A DNA stretch of 64,000 nt from Prostheceraeus crozeri (GCA_907163375.1 CAJQUW010003454.1:173448-237447); one strand, 5' to 3'; counted from the stretch's first letter, positions 22,555 through 33,490 are shown. Numbers and translations are program-made. The notes: generated from the letters alone by a model not told the origin.

Positions 22555-23571
22555 AACAGAATTACACAGATTGTCTCTTCTTCTGTTTGACTCACAGAGT
22601 TAGATTGTTTAAGTGCATCACTTTGCTAGAAGTGCAAACTGATTCAAACAGATGGCACATGCAGGAACTTAATAAGTGGGCAAAAGAAATTTTTAATACC
22701 TTACAGAGATAGGAAAAATAGTCGTGCGTCGCTTGTGGATTGCTGTGAATTCCTTCAAAATGCTCCGATCGCCACGATTCCTTCAGATTCGAAGAATTCA
22801 GATCATTGCGCGAAAGTTTTCTCGATCATGTTGGGCCCTCCGATCATTTTAAATAAAGTTAGCAGGCGCATGGAAAAACGTTTACAAACTTCTCTGTAGA
22901 ACTTGACATCGACTGTGTCTCTGCTGTGTGATCCGGTTGATAGCAGTTACTGAAACTTTGCACAATTTGGTGTGTTTAATGTTGAACTGGCTGCTCATTG
23001 TTCGATTGCTATGGTATTTAGTCAGGAGATTGTGCCATTTCATTTACGTTACATGTTCCAATGCTTCCTTTCTAGTCAACCGGAAGAAGAGACGACCTGT
23101 CTAATTCTGTGGTTTGACTAGAAAAGAAGCACTGGAACATGTAACGTAAATGAAATGGTACAATCTCCTGACTAACTATCATAGCAATCGAACAATGAGC
23201 AGCCAGTTCAACATTAAACACGCCAACTTGTGCGAAGGTTCAGTAACTGTTATCAACCGGATCACACAGCAAAGAGACACAAACAGACGATGTCGAGTTC
23301 TACAGAGAAGTTTCATCGGAGGGCCCAACATTGCAGAGAAACATTTTTCGCAATGATCTGAATTCTTTGAATCTGAAAGAATCGTGGCGATCGGAGTATT
23401 TTGAAGGAATTCACAGCAATACGCAAGCGACGCACGACTATTTTTCCTATCTCTGTAGGGCATTGAAAATTTATTTTTGCCCATTTAGTAAGTTCCTCCA
23501 TGTGTTATCGTTTTGAATCAGTTTGCACTTCTGGCAAAGTGATACGGTTAAAGTAACAATCTAATTCTGTG
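22555..23571 (-). mobile_element. hAT-like MITE, copy 5 (split by copy 6)
   Basis: A reverse-oriented copy whose first 38 bases are at 22555-22592 and whose remainder is at 23120-23571. The left TIR is slightly mutated (AACAGAATTACA); the right is TCTAATTCTGTG. An internal deletion removes the segment between TTCTACAGAGAAGTTT and CATCGGAGG, where other copies carry about 50 extra bases. No outer target duplication is clear. It is interrupted by copy 6. Confidence 0.85.
22593..23111 (+). mobile_element. hAT-like MITE, copy 6, nested in copy 5
   Basis: 519 bp, starting CACAGAGTTAGA (one TIR mismatch) and ending TCTAATTCTGTG. It is flanked by a perfect 8-bp duplication, GTTTGACT, at 22585-22592 and 23112-23119. 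In the orientation of the family this site is AGTCAAAC, directly adjacent to the GGAAGAAG site used by copy 2. It is the second independent self-insertion in the window. Confidence 0.92.
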
Positions 23572-24317
23572 GTTATGCTTAGTAGAATAGACACTGCAAT
23601 ACCTTTCAACATGCCGTTGTATTATACAGTATATCCGGCACCCCTAGCATAAACTTTCATCTTCGTTGAGGATGTACCGATGACGACATAGTGCTTTAAT
23701 TGCTATCATAAAGTACATGCGTATAATTGACAATTAATCACGAAGTACTATAAGTTATTGTTACTCTACAAGTTTGTACCGGATTGGAAGATGAGTAGAG
23801 TGCGCACCGAAATTATTTCATGATTTTATCCAACTAGAAGCATTACTTGAATTTCACCTTTGCCGGAATTCTGATGATGTACCGGGTTAAATGTTCTTGA
23901 AATCATAATTATTCAGAGAATTTTCTTTGTAGATAAGCACACCGAAAGATGCATGCGTGCTGTAACTCTTAATTGTTGCACAGTAGCGTGCACTTGTCGC
24001 TCAGTAGCGGTGTAAGAAGTCACAGCCCAACAGCACCCATCAGTTGTGAGACTAACAAGTATGGCCAGTGCGACTAATTAAAAATGAATGAGAGGTCTTT
24101 TAACTTTGGTCCCTGATGCTTAACAGTAAGATGAACATTTCAAAGATTAGAAGATCCGCCTGAACGGCTGATATCCAAGCAGAAAAACTCTTGGATTGCG
24201 CTGTCTAAGACATAGAAATTAACAATATCATAGAAAGTCCTAGAATGGAAATTGCATGAAAATTATGGCACACGCCGGGGGAACTTAGTTGCGGCAAAAT
24301 GAAAATTGTACGAGTTG
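23572..24317. other. non-coding stretch
   Basis: No gene is recognised. Confidence 0.4.
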
Positions 24318-24452
24318 GTTGACTGTGATACAATGTACTAGATCGAAGCTGATCTACGAGTACAAACCATAGATTTTTCCATGTGCCATCATTGTACATA
24401 GGCAAGATATAAAACTGCCATTCTAGTGAACTATTATCTACTTCTATGGTCT
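24318..24452 (-). repeat. dispersed repeat, inverted copy of 17785-17912
   Basis: The complement of the 17785 repeat, with several substitutions and small indels. The two copies lie about 6.5 kb apart in opposite orientation. Confidence 0.75.
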
Positions 24453-25056
24453 GAGGGAAAGCATTTAAGGGCGTGCTCTAGTTGATCATTTTGTGTCATA
24501 GAGGTTCATTCCCTACATCATAGCAATCAATAGCAACTGAAAGTTAATCATGAAGTTAGCTACAAAAACAATAGAAACATAAAAGAATTATGGAGAACAT
24601 TCGAGTAAGTTGACAAAGAAGGTTTCCTACCCAAGTCATGGATTTCTTTTTAAATGCAGCAATCTTAAGTAGAAATTTGATCTATGACAAACCGACAAAG
24701 CAATTAGACAATGAAGTTCTGCCTGTCGACAGTTTAGAAACTGTTTCAGAAATCATTGGTTACGCAGTCCGATATCTATGACTCATACAGCTCATACATC
24801 GAGGAAATTATGTCAGTTTGGCAGAAAACTGTAGTGAAATTTCAGACGCAGCACTGTTGATTAAACTCGCGTTTCGCACTCGTGTAATCGCTTGTATTAA
24901 TTCCTGATGATTGTAGCCATTGAAATAAATCTATTTGTTTGCTTTTTTTAATGTTAAGAATAGAACGTGAATAGTATAGCTGCCTATTGATGGACAATGC
25001 GTTTACACTCTTTGCAATTATCTAAGTCAACGTTGCTAGATCTTGATCTCATTTTT
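24453..25056. other. non-coding stretch with possible PLE 3' motif
   Basis: On the minus strand, 24861-24905 reads TTAATACAAGCG, then ACACGAGTGCGAAACGCGAG. This resembles the GAAACGCG block of the PLE copies at 27 and 35 kb, with AUUAA and UUAAU able to close a stem. No endonuclease coding is seen next to it. Confidence 0.3.
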
Positions 25057-25567
25057 ACTGAAAACTGCAATCTGCTTCCCGTTGGATATACATGTGTCTT
25101 CCTTTCATCATGTCTGACAAAACTGGCTGCCGGACTATGAGGTGTACATCATTCTGTGAAAGTCTCATTCTCGGCCTCGTTCCCTGCAGAAACTTGTGCT
25201 GGCTGCCGGACTATGAGGTGTACATCATTCTGTGAAAGTCTCATTGTCGGCCTCGTTCCCTGCAGAAACTCGTGCTGGCTGCCGGACTATGAGGTGTACA
25301 TCATTCTGTGAAAGTCTCATTGTCGGCCTCGTTCCATGCACAAACTCGTGCTGGCTGCCGGACTATGAGGTGTACATCATTCTGTGAAAGTCTCATTTTC
25401 GGCCTCGTTCCCTGCACAAACTCGTGCTGGCTGCCGGACTATGAGGTTCACATCATTCTGTGAAAGTCTCATTGTCGGCCTCGTTCCATGCACAAACTCG
25501 TGCTGGCTGCCGGACTATGAGGTGTACATCATTCTGTGAAAGTCTCATTTTCGGCCTCGTTCCCTAC
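25057..25567 (-). mobile_element. fragment of the fold-back MITE family
   Basis: 25057-25124 matches the body of the 13.4-kb element (ACTGCAATCTGC and ATACATGTGTCTTCCTTT). It is followed by a tandem array of the terminal unit. The piece breaks off inside a unit at about 25567, so the distal tip is lost. Confidence 0.8.
25125..25567 (-). repeat. 76-bp tandem array, 5.8 units
   Basis: Units start at 25125, 25201, 25277, 25353, 25429 and 25505, each exactly 76 bp (the last is partial). Each begins GGCTGCCGGACTATGAGG. All are of the 76-bp type; the alternating 73-bp type of the 13.4-kb array is absent. Units differ by a few substitutions, such as CTGCAGAAAC versus ATGCACAAAC. Confidence 0.93.
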
Positions 25568-27027
25568 ACATTTAGACATGCAGTTCAGATTAAGTTTGGG
25601 ATGGCCTTCAACGACTCACAATGCAGTCACATCGCCTTATTCTAGTTATAAAAAAAACATTCGATAGGAGCACCTTGTCATTTTACTCGGCAAATTCTCG
25701 AGATTATTGTAACTTCTCACAAAAATTGCAATCATATTGATTGAATTATTTGCAACATGTTCATCCTAAAACCTATCAGATCAACTGAAATTGCCATCAG
25801 TGGCGGTACATAAAGCAGATGAATCAAAAAGCAAGCACGCAGTTGAATGCATTTGAAAACGCAATTAGTTGTAACTTCACCTAGATGTAACATGAATCAT
25901 GTAGACTAAAAACAAAGAAAACGAATTTTTCTTCTCTAATCTTGTGGTATAATTACATTGCTCTTTGTGATATACAGACACCTTATGCCTGTGTTATGAT
26001 TTACTGCACCAATCTGTAAGACAGAAGTGAAAGAAGCTATGAGTAGCTTGCTCACTGGGACATATCAAACGCTTACGAAATGCCGACAGCGCCGTTCTTC
26101 CAAGACCACATAAAAATGTACATCTTAAAAGTAACAAATCAGACATCAGACGTGAAAAACAAGCATGAAGACCATCATGATTTGAAGCAAGTAGTCACCA
26201 AATCGAAACCTGAAAACTGCCGGAACATTAAAGATATCGCACGCAGGTGAAGAAGAATCTTTTGTGTAATTTAGTGAATCATCAGCTCAAACAACACCCT
26301 TTGCACCACTAGATTATTTCATGCAATTAGAGCAGCAGACACTGATTACTCAACTATAGTTCTTTTATATGCAGATACGTTTTATTTATTTAATGCGTCT
26401 GTGGGGATTGTGAGTCAACGAAATATGTGAGAAGTACATTATTTGAGACAGACAAAGTGATTAACGCATGTCTGGATTTAATATGTAACCTTAGAATACT
26501 TATAATATTCTTTTGCTAACTGCCATATTCATCATCAACATAGTCGGGATTCAATTTACTGCATTACATTTATTTCGCTTAGCTTATTGCATATTTGAAT
26601 AATACATTTTTCTTCACTACGATGTGTGTGGCAAATTTATTCTTTTTTCTGCTTTTGCTGATGTAAATGTAACAGTGGAAATCAGAAAAGAAAGTGACTT
26701 GCTCTTGTTTTGTTAAATAATGGGAATACTATATTAAATTGCAAATTCAACGGACAGCAAATCGATGCGAGTTGACGACTTGCCACGAAGTGGTAAGATC
26801 AACCATGCCCATCCAAGACTTTAATTCACAATTACTGCGCATTCAATACTGAACCTAGAGAAATTTCCTCCGTTCCTTGTTTTGAAATGCCAGCACATGT
26901 CTGATAATTGCTTGTCTAAAGAATCGAGTCAAAGTCCTCAGTGGAGACAAACTCGTATCCTCTTGACTTAGAAGCAGACTGTAAATAAACAATTGCTCAC
27001 CCAAGCAAAATAAGGCAATAAGTTGAC
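25568..27027. other. non-coding stretch
   Basis: No gene is recognised. A 62-codon minus-strand frame at 26855-27043 shows no domain. Confidence 0.4.
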
Positions 27028-27039
27028 AATATTCTTTAG

Positions 27040-27277
27040 TCAATTTTCCACGATGTAAACAAAAATATAGCTCTCCCTCAATTTAGCCGATTTTTTTATT
27101 TTTAAAAAAATAAATAAAGTTCCCCGACGCGTTTCGTCACGGTGGACAGTATCAAGGGGGTAAGTAAATGAACAGGCAGTAAATAAAAAAATCGTCTAAA
27201 TTTAGGGAGAGCTATATTTTTGTTTACATCGTAGAAAATTGAATAATGAACCTCCCGTATAAGACAACAAAAGATCT
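27040..27277 (-). mobile_element. 238-bp palindromic Penelope-like (PLE) derivative
   Basis: Flanked by a perfect 12-bp direct repeat, AATATTCTTTAG, at 27028-27039 and 27278-27289, which defines the ends to the base. The outer arms are inverted repeats: CAATTTTC-CGATGTAAAC on the left is mirrored near 27225-27242, and TAGCTCTCCCTCAATTTAG is mirrored near 27198-27218. The core (27122-27160) carries the same ribozyme-like block as the PLE at 33-35 kb. It has no coding capacity. Sequence identity to that PLE identifies the parent; target duplications of variable length are usual for PLEs. Confidence 0.85.
27122..27160 (-). ncRNA. hammerhead-like motif in PLE derivative
   Basis: On the minus strand: a CCCC stem, TTGATAC, TGTCCACCGTGAC, then GAAACGCGTC and GGGG. 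The order stem I, core, stem II (GUC/GAC), GAA, short palindromic ACGCGU, UC and closing GGGG fits a minimal hammerhead. However, the CUGANGA box is degenerate (UUGAUAC), so activity is doubtful. Hammerheads are known in PLE terminal repeats. Confidence 0.45.
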
Positions 27278-27462
27278 AATATTCTTTAGCAATGACATTT
27301 GTCTTCACATACATTTATTTTGTACTGCGTAGTGAAAAAGGCAAGAGCTCGTCTCCACCGTGAATTCGATTTCTCAATCACATGAGAGCAAATTCATGCT
27401 GAGTCTCCATATTATTCCCCTACATATAACTGTGTCATTCAGATCATGATAGTTCCGCTAAT

Positions 27463-27533
27463 GACTCTGTGGCACAGTTGATAACGGCGAGAACTAGCGG
27501 TTATGAGGTGCGGTGTTCTAATCTATCAACGGA
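27463..27533 (+). repeat. tRNA-like SINE head
   Basis: The segment starting GACTCTGTGGCACAGTTGAT resembles a tRNA 5' half with a pol III A box (TGGCACAGTTGA). About 40 bp on, GGTGTTCTAATC resembles a degenerate B box (GGTTCRANTCC). The overall spacing is tRNA-like, but I cannot fold a clean cloverleaf, so it reads as a decayed tRNA-derived SINE rather than a tRNA gene. The body may extend to about 27660; the tail is unclear. Confidence 0.45.
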
Positions 27534-30428
27534 CAAAATGCTCATCGCACAGAGGACAAGGGGGTTTACTTGGATGGAAAGACTAGCCACTGCAGCACAT
27601 ATTGCTGGGTAGAGCATAGTAAGTGTGTGAGAAAATAACTGGATTAGTCCAACCAGGTAACTTAGAGAATCCGCTTATCATTTTAGACCGCAAATGCGTC
27701 TCCAAGAAGCTAGACATTTTCTTGCTATGTTACATGACGCACGAAGTTGATTAAGAGATGGATAAAGAAAACAACTTCTGCAGTACATTTGAAGGTGCCT
27801 GTGTTCAGACTGTTCGCTATCGTATTCATGTTTTCTTTGTATAAAATCGGATAATGCTTTGTTGCCCTAAAATTTCTATTTTCAAGACTGTTATTTGTCA
27901 TTTAAAGCGACTTTTTGTGCTAAGTGTCTCTCACGATTTTGACCTTCAAATGTCTACAATTTGGTCTTCTTTTCAGTTTTCTGTTGATTGGAATAACACT
28001 TATCCTAAAGCATTCCATGCATACAACGTCAGACAACATCGTGAGTAATTGATGTTCGGATACATAGGACATCAGGTAAGCGCTTAAGTCTTATAAATTG
28101 TCTTGAGTGAATGAGTGGAGTTACTCAATGACTACATAAAATCACGCTTCGTTTATTGTAACTCTATTTCGCCGAACCGACTGCTTTATACTGTCTGACA
28201 ATTGTGGCAACCCATTTACGGGATACGACCTGGCAATCTACTTAGCGGAATCCCACAGTATGGAAACCCATTAACCGAAATGTCTGCAAAATGTCTATCG
28301 AAATGGAAGTTAGAGAGAGAAGCATCAGAGATCAGTTTAAAGATATGAATCATTTATCGAACGCTTTTGTTCTGACGTTAGGTGGAGAATTCGTATTTTT
28401 GTGCTCATCGTTGTTGCATTGGTTATTGTTGAATATATCTATATCTAGTCAATGTAATTGAAAATTAAACATTTTCTTTGTTAATTTGTTGACATAGATT
28501 TTAGCATGGAATGAATTGAAATCGTTCAACATTAGATATTTGACATTACCTTTTTGACATCACCTTCAACTAAATATCGCCGATAAGCAATACTTCTATG
28601 CCAAAGATATTAATTTCATGGATATCTTGACTACATATCTGTATACATCTATGGCCTGATTCATTGACGTGATCTGCTTTGAATGAAGATATATTACCTT
28701 TCAAATGACAGCCTGAATCGTCGGCGCGTAGTACCAGACTATTAAGGCTTTTCATTTGAAAGATATTATATGCATTGTGACTGAACCTAAAATCTTTGAC
28801 ATAAAAATTCCAAGATTTTCATCTGTAAATGACTGAAATCTATGATAATTTTCCTCATAGCCCATGCAGCTCAAATCATTAAAGTATGTCAAGCTTGAGA
28901 TATCTACGAATCCAAATTGTGAGCCATAGGAATCTCCTCAATGTCATTTTCACTGGGAATGCGAAGATGGACGGTGAAATGCTCCTACCTCAATGGTATT
29001 ACATAGCAAATTAGACGGCCTTAATCATGCAATTAAGGCCGTCAAATTTGGAATTGGAGCTATATAAACGACTTTCATAGAAAATTGAAAAGTGAAATAT
29101 CGACTGACAGACCTACTTACTCAGTAACAATGTTAATACTTGTCTATACTCAGTGAAAATGTAGACATCGTTTTAACATTGCTGTATTGCCTATCGGACA
29201 GTCTCATACACATGGGTAGGTACCTGGACCGCTCTTTTAGGTGCGCATTAGGATGGTGCCGTTTGTACTTGTCAACAGCTTGTTGGCTGACTGACAAGTG
29301 AAATATTTTTCTAACATATTTATTTCAATGCATGGTTCTAAAGCCTAATCCAGAAAACTTGTCGCAGTAGAGATGTCTTCATCTCCCACGAAATTTGTTG
29401 CGCAGTTTGACAGATAGTCTCTTCAAAGTTGAATCAGCATTTACAAGAATCAAATCTGTTCCGGTCTTTGACAAATCATTAAATTACAATGTATAACTAT
29501 GCAATTTTACACATGATTGAACGCTATTACATAGGATAAATCATTTTTATTTTGATCGGTTTTTATTGTATTCATTCACTTTACTTTTATGTTTTCTCTG
29601 CATGATGGACGATTCAGAATGGCGACAACAAAAATAGGGAATTCCCCGCACATCCAATTCCAGAGAGAATGAAAGACAAATAGCACAAGAAAACATAGAA
29701 TAGATATCAATCGTCTAAATAGCATGTGAAATTATGACATCATAATAAACCGATAACAGTGCTAGAGCCTCAAAAGCGACATAAAATTAAACAATTTTGA
29801 AAGGTTATTCGCGTTTATTGCACGAAATTTTGGAAGAGATTGTTCCTTCATTCAGCATTTATCACGTATAAATCGATTTTCTGTAACGGCCCGCATCAGA
29901 AAACAGCAAAAATTGATTATAATTCAATTGTACTAATTAGTTAGAAATTGTACAAAAATTGTACAAAAATCAAATAGATTTTGAATGAAAATCCATTGCA
30001 ACTTACAGAGGACTGTTCAATTTTAGTATACTTTTCTCTTTCAACGTCCGATTTCCGTAAAAAGCAGTGGTTGTCGAGCTACTGCTGTTGCAGGCTAAAT
30101 TTCTAAAAAAAAACTATTTTAAAGGCAAGGAACCAAGAAGTTGTACATCCTATTCGCTTAGTTGATACCATGATAACGCCATTAATCAGTATTGAATAGA
30201 CTCTTAAACTTCATAAAAGTCAATCATACGGGTTGTCTTCACTTACGGCCTCAGTATTTGCGCAACATGGAGTAGTATGCAGAATTTTAAGGAAAAGGTG
30301 ACGTTACCATGAATAAGCTGTTCCGATTTTACACTCAAAGTTTTTTCATGAAATTTTTTAAGTTTAATTTTATTGTCAAGGTCACAGTTCGAATTCTACT
30401 TCAGTGGAGTAACTTCAATGCTTGCAAC
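27534..30428. other. non-coding stretch
   Basis: No gene, repeat family or RNA is recognised. A TTAAGGCCGTC / inverse pair near 29009-29045 forms a short hairpin (GACGGCCTTAAT with ATTAAGGCCGTC). Confidence 0.4.
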
Positions 30429-31050
30429 CAGGGATGCGGAGTCGGAGTCCCGGAGTCCTATCATTTTTGCTGTAGTCGGAGTCGACTCCGGGCTATAACT
30501 AGACCCGAATATAATGCAAACAAATAATTTATCCTCGTGCATGGCTGTCACTGTTTTGATGTAAACTTTCTCCGTCAAGCAAAAGTACAGAGACTCTGCT
30601 GCATGCAAAGCTTGAAATAGTTGAGGGAATAAACCGTGATAGTGAAAAAAGGATTGTCTTTTCACTCGACGATTAAGTAGAGAAGACAAGTCTTCCTAGC
30701 TTCGATCACACCTATACGCACCAAAGGTCACATCAGAAACTAAAATGAAATACTAGTTTGTCTGGAGAACATTACCTCGTACCCTCACGTTAATCGTATG
30801 TGATGGCTCCTCCAAAGTGCATATTAAAATCGAAAGTATATTCATATTTTTTGGAGAAAGATGGGGGATTTTCCTGCCTGGTGGAGACTGAAGAAAAACC
30901 GTGTGAAGCACATATCAACAAGATGGGAGGAACCGAGTCGTATGCATCCAACTTAAAGCAACATTTGATAAACTTTCATCGAAAATGATTGATAATTGAC
31001 GCAGCAATGATCACTAAAGATATGTTCAGGTAAGCCTATCATTATCCCCG
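30429..31050 (+). mobile_element. non-autonomous BED-hAT element, right end shortened
   Basis: Starts CAGGGATGCGGAGTC, the family TIR. It is flanked by a perfect 8-bp duplication, CTTGCAAC, at 30421-30428 and 31051-31058. The right end reads ATCCCCG where the family has ATCCCTG, and the preceding GACTCCGC is missing, so an internal deletion left only about 7 bp of the right TIR. The element carries one BED-finger exon. It is clearly related to the 57703-58580 copy. Confidence 0.87.
30803..30988 (+). pseudogene. BED zinc-finger exon of hAT transposase
   Basis: An open frame of 61 residues from ATG to TGA inside the hAT derivative. It contains YSYFLEKDGGFSCLVE (about 13-28) and GGTESYASNLKQHLINFH (42-59), the layout of a BED DNA-binding finger: an aromatic N-terminal strand, Cys25, then S-NLK-HL--H with His54 and His59. 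The second Cys expected three residues after Cys25 is Glu, so zinc binding is probably lost. In hAT transposases this finger binds the element ends. TTCAGGTAAGC at about 31026 is a plausible splice donor beyond the stop. The catalytic domain is absent. Confidence 0.7.
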
Positions 31051-31127
31051 CTTGCAACGACAGGAACTGTTTGCACCTATTTCGACCCATCTACGACAGT
31101 AACTCAATTACAAAATTCTCAACTTAC

Positions 31128-31637
31128 GTAGGGGAGTGAGAAGAGGGCAGCAGAGATCCAGGAGCCGTAGATCCATGCATTTGTGAACCTCGAGTTGCGT
31201 GAGACCGCACACAAGTGACAAACACTATGAGCTCGATCAACGCTCATGGCTCCAATCAGGAGGACCATAGAAAGCGTTGCAAAGCTTCTAAACGCATTGT
31301 AGAGTTTGCAAAGAACATTGCCTCCATACCACTCCAGCGTTAATTGCCAGAGGGAAACCCCGAGAGGTCCGGCGCAAGCGAAGAGAATATCAGCCATGCC
31401 AAGGTGAAGCACAACTTTATGGATGACGAGATGGAACTTTCGTCGTGAAATGATGGAGGCCATCATTGCGCTGTTGGCAGTTAGGGTCACTATAAAAGTA
31501 AAAATTCCCAAACCAGCCTTAATCCAAACCATGGTGTCCGAATCAGATCGACCTCGACGAATTACGGAGACATTAGTCGAAATTTCCGATGCAATGGTAT
31601 GAGAAAGATTGGGGCTCGGAGTTGGAACCGGATGCAT
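31128..31637 (-). CDS. class A (rhodopsin-like) GPCR, first coding exon
   Basis: 170 codons from ATG at 31637 to a phase-0 exon end at 31128, followed by GTAAGTTGAG, a strong splice donor. The extracellular N-terminus has two N-glycosylation sequons (NLS, N10; NVS, N22). TM1 is about residues 38-62 (ITLTAN-type; the usual GN is AN). TM2 is 73-100 with LGMAD (Asp83, position 2.50). Extracellular loop 1 has EWYGG, and Cys110 (3.25) starts TM3. The DRY motif is DRA (134-136). TM4 is 153-170 with two Trp. TM5-7 must lie on exons I could not find. The WYGGNVLCK and LIGAMSVDRA segments are peptide-receptor-like, perhaps the GnRH/vasopressin group, but ligand assignment is a guess. The frame also extends 5' without an ATG. 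It is the only convincing host gene here. Confidence 0.82.
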
Positions 31638-32397
31638 GGAATAAGCCACATAGAGTAGGAGAGTGTTGGAGGATAAGATGAAAAATACGACGATCAAATG
31701 TTATTTCAGGTCATGAGATTATGGCTGAGAAACAACGACGAGATATGATTGGTTGACAGAGAACGCACAATCAGAGCCAGAGACAATCATTTTTCATGTG
31801 CGTTGTTGCCAGCAATAATATTGCTTCTGTGATTTCATGGCGAGAAATGTGAGGCAAGTACTTCTCTGCAACTTGTGTCACATGAAATGTATCAAATGTT
31901 TTGAAGACTTGCATCAATTCCTGTATGACAGAATTGGTTACAGTGGCCAATACCTGTCTGCTGATGGGGAGAAACTATCTGCTGTCAATCATACAGCTAT
32001 CGTCTCATTCATTTTCATTCTGATCGTGCTTCTGGGAGAATGAAATTGTCATTGCACGATGGAATTGTCATTGACTGGCAGGCAAATCATATGATAACTG
32101 CTTCTCTCGGTACTTCCATTCTTTCCCCGCACATTTCTGTTGTTGACACCCGGGAGTGTTGCATCGTTAACGATATTCTCTTGCTCCCAAGGGCAATCGA
32201 TGAGCCAAGCGAGCAAAGCGATTAGTGTGTAAAACTCCTCTTATCTGACTTGTAGACATTTGCAGTCTCCCAAACTCGACAACTGCTAGTCATTTGTCTG
32301 TAGACAGTAATCACATGAAGTTCATAATTACAGCTGTTGGCTTACCTTGTATTCTAACTGAATAAACGGTTTATTAATAAATGGAAAAAATAATAAT
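31638..32397. other. upstream flank of the GPCR exon; unrecognised ORFs
   Basis: An ATG-initiated 68-codon plus-strand frame (31837-32043) begins MARNVRQVLLCNLCHMKC and ends in a hydrophobic segment. A second frame at 32040-32225 overlaps its stop. Neither is recognised. The GPCR promoter should lie here on the minus strand, but I see no clear TATA. Confidence 0.3.
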
Positions 32398-32399
32398 TT

Positions 32400-32434
<35 letters not shown>

Positions 32435-32437
32435 TTC
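32398..32437 (+). repeat. (TTTA)n microsatellite
   Basis: About ten perfect TTTA tetramers. Confidence 0.95.
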
Positions 32438-33075
32438 ATTCAATTTTTTCCTTATTAGTTTTTTCTTTTGTTATAATTTCAGTATTCCATTACAATTGCA
32501 TTTCACTATTCATTTTCGGCAGTTAATCTTTCAGAATTTATTACCCTTCTCCCTTCTTTTTTAAATTGTTAGTAAGATCTACACTTTGATTTTTATTTGG
32601 TTAGTTTATATTCTATATTAAGTTAGGTAACAACGTGTATGATTATCTCCTTTCCCATCTACAGTGTAATAGATGATTGATAGTATACAGATTGCGCTTG
32701 TCATAATTCATTGCGATTTAAGACTAGATAGGATGGTGGACAGACTGGTCCTCTTGAGAGGTAGATTAAATTTCATGAATAGTTAGTCACCAATTGGTCC
32801 ATTAATAGCAAGTCTAGTTCCCTATTTCATTTTCTTCAGGGAGTAGTTCCAGGTGAGACGTTGCAGGTCGATTCTAGCAAGTTCAGTACATGTATATATA
32901 TTGTAGTTTCGCATGTACATGTGCATGCACGTATTTTATTTTATTCTCTTCGAATTTCATTACAGATTTATTATTTTATGCAGTCAACTGAGATTCCTCG
33001 AGAATGATGATTTTCATTTAAAAATGAACCAACCCTTCATGCCAGGGTTCAAGACTTCTCAGTCGTGTGGTACTT
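32438..33075. other. non-coding stretch
   Basis: T-rich, with no feature recognised. Confidence 0.4.
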
Positions 33076-33160
33076 TCACTCAGTGTTCAATTTTCCGAGA
33101 TGGAAGCAAAAATAGCTCTCCTTCAATTTTGACGATTTTTTTATTTTACAAGATAAAGTT

Positions 33161-33198
33161 CCCCGACGCGTTTCGTCACGGTGGACAGTATCAAGGGG
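33161..33198 (-). ncRNA. hammerhead-like motif, left PLE arm
   Basis: The complement of the block at 34955-34991, with CCCC/GGGG closing stem and GAAACGCGTC. The core box is the same degenerate TTGATAC. Confidence 0.42.
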
Positions 33199-33256
33199 TA
33201 AGTAAATAAACAGGCAGTTGGATTAAATATAAAAATGATTGGGCAGTGACGACTCG

Positions 33257-33490
33257 TTAGATCAGTTCATGCTTGCGGTTGATTTGTGGCTTGTTCAACG
33301 CTATGAAGCGTGCTTCGGCCATTTTAGTTTGCATCGAATACTTTTCTTTATTTAGGACAGAAAGCTGGAAACGATCGATGTTCATCATTCTGTCAGCATG
33401 GTCAATCAGGTCATGTTCAGATAGTGCACTTTTACGATCTTGACAGTTCAAACTACGTCTGTGTTCATCTGCCGTAACTTTAAAGGTCAA
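33257..33490 (-). pseudogene. PLE endonuclease tail, inverted copy
   Basis: Reads the last part of the same protein as 34587-34895 on the opposite strand, from RRSLNCQDRKSALSEHDL to INRKHELI, with few substitutions (for example HADRMMNIDRF versus QADRMMNIDSF). It lacks the GIY-YIG core and so cannot be functional. Confidence 0.8.

Noticed and set aside
24901-24935. Plus-strand CTGATGATTG followed by TTGAAA as a hammerhead
   Set aside because: No closing stem and no stem II pairing could be found on this strand; the minus-strand motif nearby is the better reading.
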